Below, piece after piece: positions 61,401-64,000 of a DNA stretch of 64,000 bases (the first letter of the stretch is position 1; every line of letters starts with the position of its first letter). Position numbers and translations under genes: made by a program. Where the stretch lies: the NCBI RefSeq assembly GCF_021130785.1, contig NC_060208.1:172354501-172418500 (forward strand). Reading direction: 5' to 3'. This stretch comes from Homalodisca vitripennis. Lineage: Eukaryota; Arthropoda; Insecta; Hemiptera; Cicadellidae. The notes under the pieces are model-generated. The model did not search any database. It saw only the letters and a list, made by a program, of their open reading frames with translations, and was not told the DNA's origin.

Positions 61401-61875
61401 AAAACACATAATATAATGTATAATGTATAACGTGATGATGATTTAATAAAATTAACATCGTATATAATATAGGTCGTAGCTTAACTGAAAACTTCAAAAT
61501 TCAAAATATATATGGTTTTTTTTCTTTTTATGCTGATAATATTTTTTGTTTTTATCGAAAATAACTATTATATAAAGAAAGATTGATTGTAAAGTTCCAT
61601 TGTTTAACTTCAAGGTATAATATATTTTAATGTTTACAAACATTTTAATAAAATACAGACTTATCCAACATTTCCTAAAGAGTTAATCAAAGTCCAGCCA
61701 AATCTATTCTTTTATGTGTACTGATCAAAAATAAAATCCAAATATTTTTCACGTGTAAAAACACACACACACACACACACGTATATTTCTTTTACAAACC
61801 AAGATCCCTCTGTCGTAGAAATTCTTGAAATGTATATACAATTTATTATTTTGATCGTAAATACTGCAATGTCAG

Positions 61876-62013
61876 GGACCTCCAGCATGTCGCCCAGCTA
61901 GAACAGTCATCGGCAGCCCAACATCTAGTACCGAATGTCTCACCACCTCCCGCTACCACTGTGACACAGCCTCTTGCCTAGATCTTCTTCATGGACTTGA
62001 TGCGGTAAAATAG
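61876..62013 (+). other. Exon-like open block, unassigned
   Basis: After TGCAATGTCAG (acceptor-like) a GC-rich block is open in one + frame for 43 codons, with four cysteines (CRPART…ECLTTSRYHCDTASCLDLL). It ends at GCG|GTAAAA, which is either a donor site or two more codons and TAG. On the - strand the same block also has a long frame with one stop. A terminal coding exon, or a fragment of a dispersed repeat, are both possible. No protein family is recognised. Confidence 0.25.
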
Positions 62014-63024
62014 TTAAATTTTTTATAGTTATTCTTCTTTTCTTCATATTATTGTACAAACCATTAAAAAAGTATTTTGTATGTATTTTGGTTTATTTAG
62101 GTCTGTGTTAGACAGTTTTTTTTTTTTAGTTAATATGGTTAGTTACTGTAGGAAAATTAATGATTATAATATAATCTGTATATATATTATATACAGTTGC
62201 ATAAACAATATGCTAGGAATTGTATATAAGCTTTGAATTTGTTAATATTGTAAATAACCACTAAGTGTTTAAAAAAAAAAGAAACCGTATTAAACTGCAC
62301 CGTTATTTAAATCTACATAAGTATGAGTGCGTGTTTAAAAAGATCCAACACTAAAAATGTCGTGGTTTGGAATTTTAATTATGTAGTTGAAAATATAGGT
62401 ACATAGTACTACTTACATAGTTACAACCTTACATAGTAGGTTGTTTTTAATTATGTCATAAGTAAAAAATTTTGACCAGCAATAGACTGGACATTATGAA
62501 AACAAGCTAAAGTGTTTACTTACATTAAGGCATAACTTTGGAATTAAAAATTATAGCTTGTTTTAACGTAAGATATTCTAAATAAATATTCTATTATGAC
62601 TATTTTTATAGGATGTATAAATGGCTCTAATGTCAGCTTTTAATTAAAATTTGTCGTCATTAAAATTTAGATTTAGATATTATTTTAAAGGGTAGTTAAT
62701 CGGTTTATATAAAATGATATTATAACATGTGTTTTTTTTTCATTAATGATATCTTGTTTACTGTGCAGAATAATGTTCAAGCTACATAATAGCTAGTACA
62801 GATTACAACCCAGTAAATGTTAGGCGTTGTTTGTAAACAGTTATTGTTAGCAGTTTATTCGAGTATGGGAGTATTGTAAAAAATTTAAAATCTCACTAAC
62901 CATTAATGAGTCTTTTTCATGGTAATAAATCAACTTAAGTAAAGTAAAAATTTGCAACATTTGTTTTTTTATTTTAGCTCATTGTATAAGCCAGGCGGCT
63001 AGCTATTAAGTTATTACTTTGTTA

Positions 63025-64000
63025 ATGTTTGAAAGGGATGAGATTGAGTTTTTAGATACTCCCCTTATTTCATGTTTTAATTGCAATAATGACAATGAGT
63101 ATGGTATTTTTTTTGGTGTAAATAGTTGTCCTGGACAAACAAGAATAATAAATTTCACATAGTTCATCAAAACATTCGAAGTTATAATAAAAGTTTTTAT
63201 GAACTTTTAGTAGTTTTAGACAATTTTCCAGTTAAGTTTAATTGTAATTATTTTAACTGAGGCTTGGCTAACAAAATGATTGCGATCTCATGCATATTGA
63301 GGGCTATAACTTGTTTCGATCGTACAATAGTCTTAATCATCAGTGCGATGGCCTGGTCGTCTACATCGATAGCTCCTTATCAGTGTCCTGTAGTCAGCTG
63401 TTGTTGGGCGGTGTGGCAATGCTTTGTCATTGACTTTTAACTGGGCCGGTTTTGATTGTCATTTACTCGCTGTTTATCGTAGCCCAGTTCTAATTTGCCA
63501 ATATTTATTGACGCAATGAACGTGTTCTGCAACGAGTCCATGAGCGGTAATGGGTTACGTTATTGTGGCAGGGGATATTAATTGCGACATCCTAGACGTG
63601 GCTTTAAATTCTGTAGAGCAAACGTTACTTAGAAGTTTTGAGTGAGGCTGGTTTTGTATCTTGTATCGACAAGGTAACAAGATCTGAGAGTAACACCTGC
63701 TTAGATCATTTATTTTATTAAACTACCAAAAACACTTAATGTTTCTGCCGCGGTGTATGATGCAGCTATATGGATCACAGTGCAATTTTTCTAAATATAG
63801 AATCATCTTGTAGTAAAAATAAAACAATTGCAACCCAAAATTTCTTTGTTAAAACCGATTGGGTTGAAGTCAATGACTCAGTTAAATCTCAAGATTGGTC
63901 TATGGTTATTAATTGTAACGACGTGGACCTATCAACAGACAGGTTCATTGCTCTTTTACAAGACATTGTTAATAAAATTCAAAAAAAATTAAACTCTCCG
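63025..64000 (+). pseudogene. LINE ORF2 5' half (APE endonuclease), decayed, runs off the window
   Basis: An ATG at 63025 starts MFERDEIEFLDTPLISCFNC. After a shift come HQNIRSYNKSFYELLVVLDN (about 63165-63225), LTE(A)WLTK-like, EGYNLFRSYNSLNHQCDGLV (about 63300-63360), IVAGDINCDIL-like (about 63560-63595), VLSEAGFVSCIDKVTR, NTCLDHLF (about 63690-63720) and MDHSAIFLN. These are the motifs of the apurinic-type endonuclease that opens ORF2 of Jockey/CR1-like non-LTR retrotransposons. The segment to 64000 leads toward the reverse transcriptase. Several frameshifts and stops show the copy is dead; its 3' end is outside the window. Confidence 0.75.

Overview
The window is AT-rich eukaryotic DNA with spliceosomal introns (GT/AG, many kilobases long) and a dense load of decayed transposons. 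Insect-type piggyBac-like, mariner-like, pogo-like, Merlin and non-LTR elements, plus a ribosomal protein gene swollen by them, point to a large-genome insect. A hemipteran is my best guess, but nothing in the window proves the order.

Only two host genes can be supported. (1) On the + strand, seven exons from 8056 to 16797 join in frame into a 294-residue secreted protein with a signal peptide, six cysteines in the mature chain and no function I can assign. A TATA-like box lies upstream and an AATAAA downstream. (2) On the - strand, five exons from 53268 down to 28740 join in frame into a complete 165-residue ribosomal protein L12 (uL11). Its 498-base coding sequence is spread over 24.5 kb.

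Layout: 1-8 kb has no gene, a small inverted-repeat element and a LINE remnant. 8-17 kb is the secreted-protein gene, with LINE debris in intron 5. 17-28.6 kb is intergenic: a piggyBac-like element with a deleted catalytic core (19.0-20.7 kb), two nested piggyBac-like elements (23.2-24.7 kb), a mariner-like element with long inverted repeats (24.9-25.9 kb) and another TTAA element (26.6-27.4 kb). 28.7-53.3 kb is RpL12. Intron 4 holds a 5-kb tandem repeat. Intron 3 holds a gypsy remnant split by a TTAA element, a LINE scrap and a piggyBac transposase pseudogene. Intron 2 holds an 839-bp inverted-repeat element with an 8-bp target duplication. Intron 1 holds a pogo/Tigger-like element, two TTAA elements and a Merlin element with an exact 8-bp target duplication. 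53.5-59.3 kb, just upstream of the RpL12 promoter, is a head-to-tail run of mariner-superfamily elements with 0.5-kb terminal inverted repeats. 59.3-64 kb has another inverted-repeat element, microsatellites and the 5' half of a LINE that runs off the window.

The most interesting pattern is that at least four unrelated-looking TTAA-flanked elements each carry their own self-complementary motif near the ends, different in every element. The second is the Merlin pair: a transposase-bearing copy and a MITE-like copy, both with perfect 8-bp target duplications. No antiviral, toxin or CRISPR-type system was seen.
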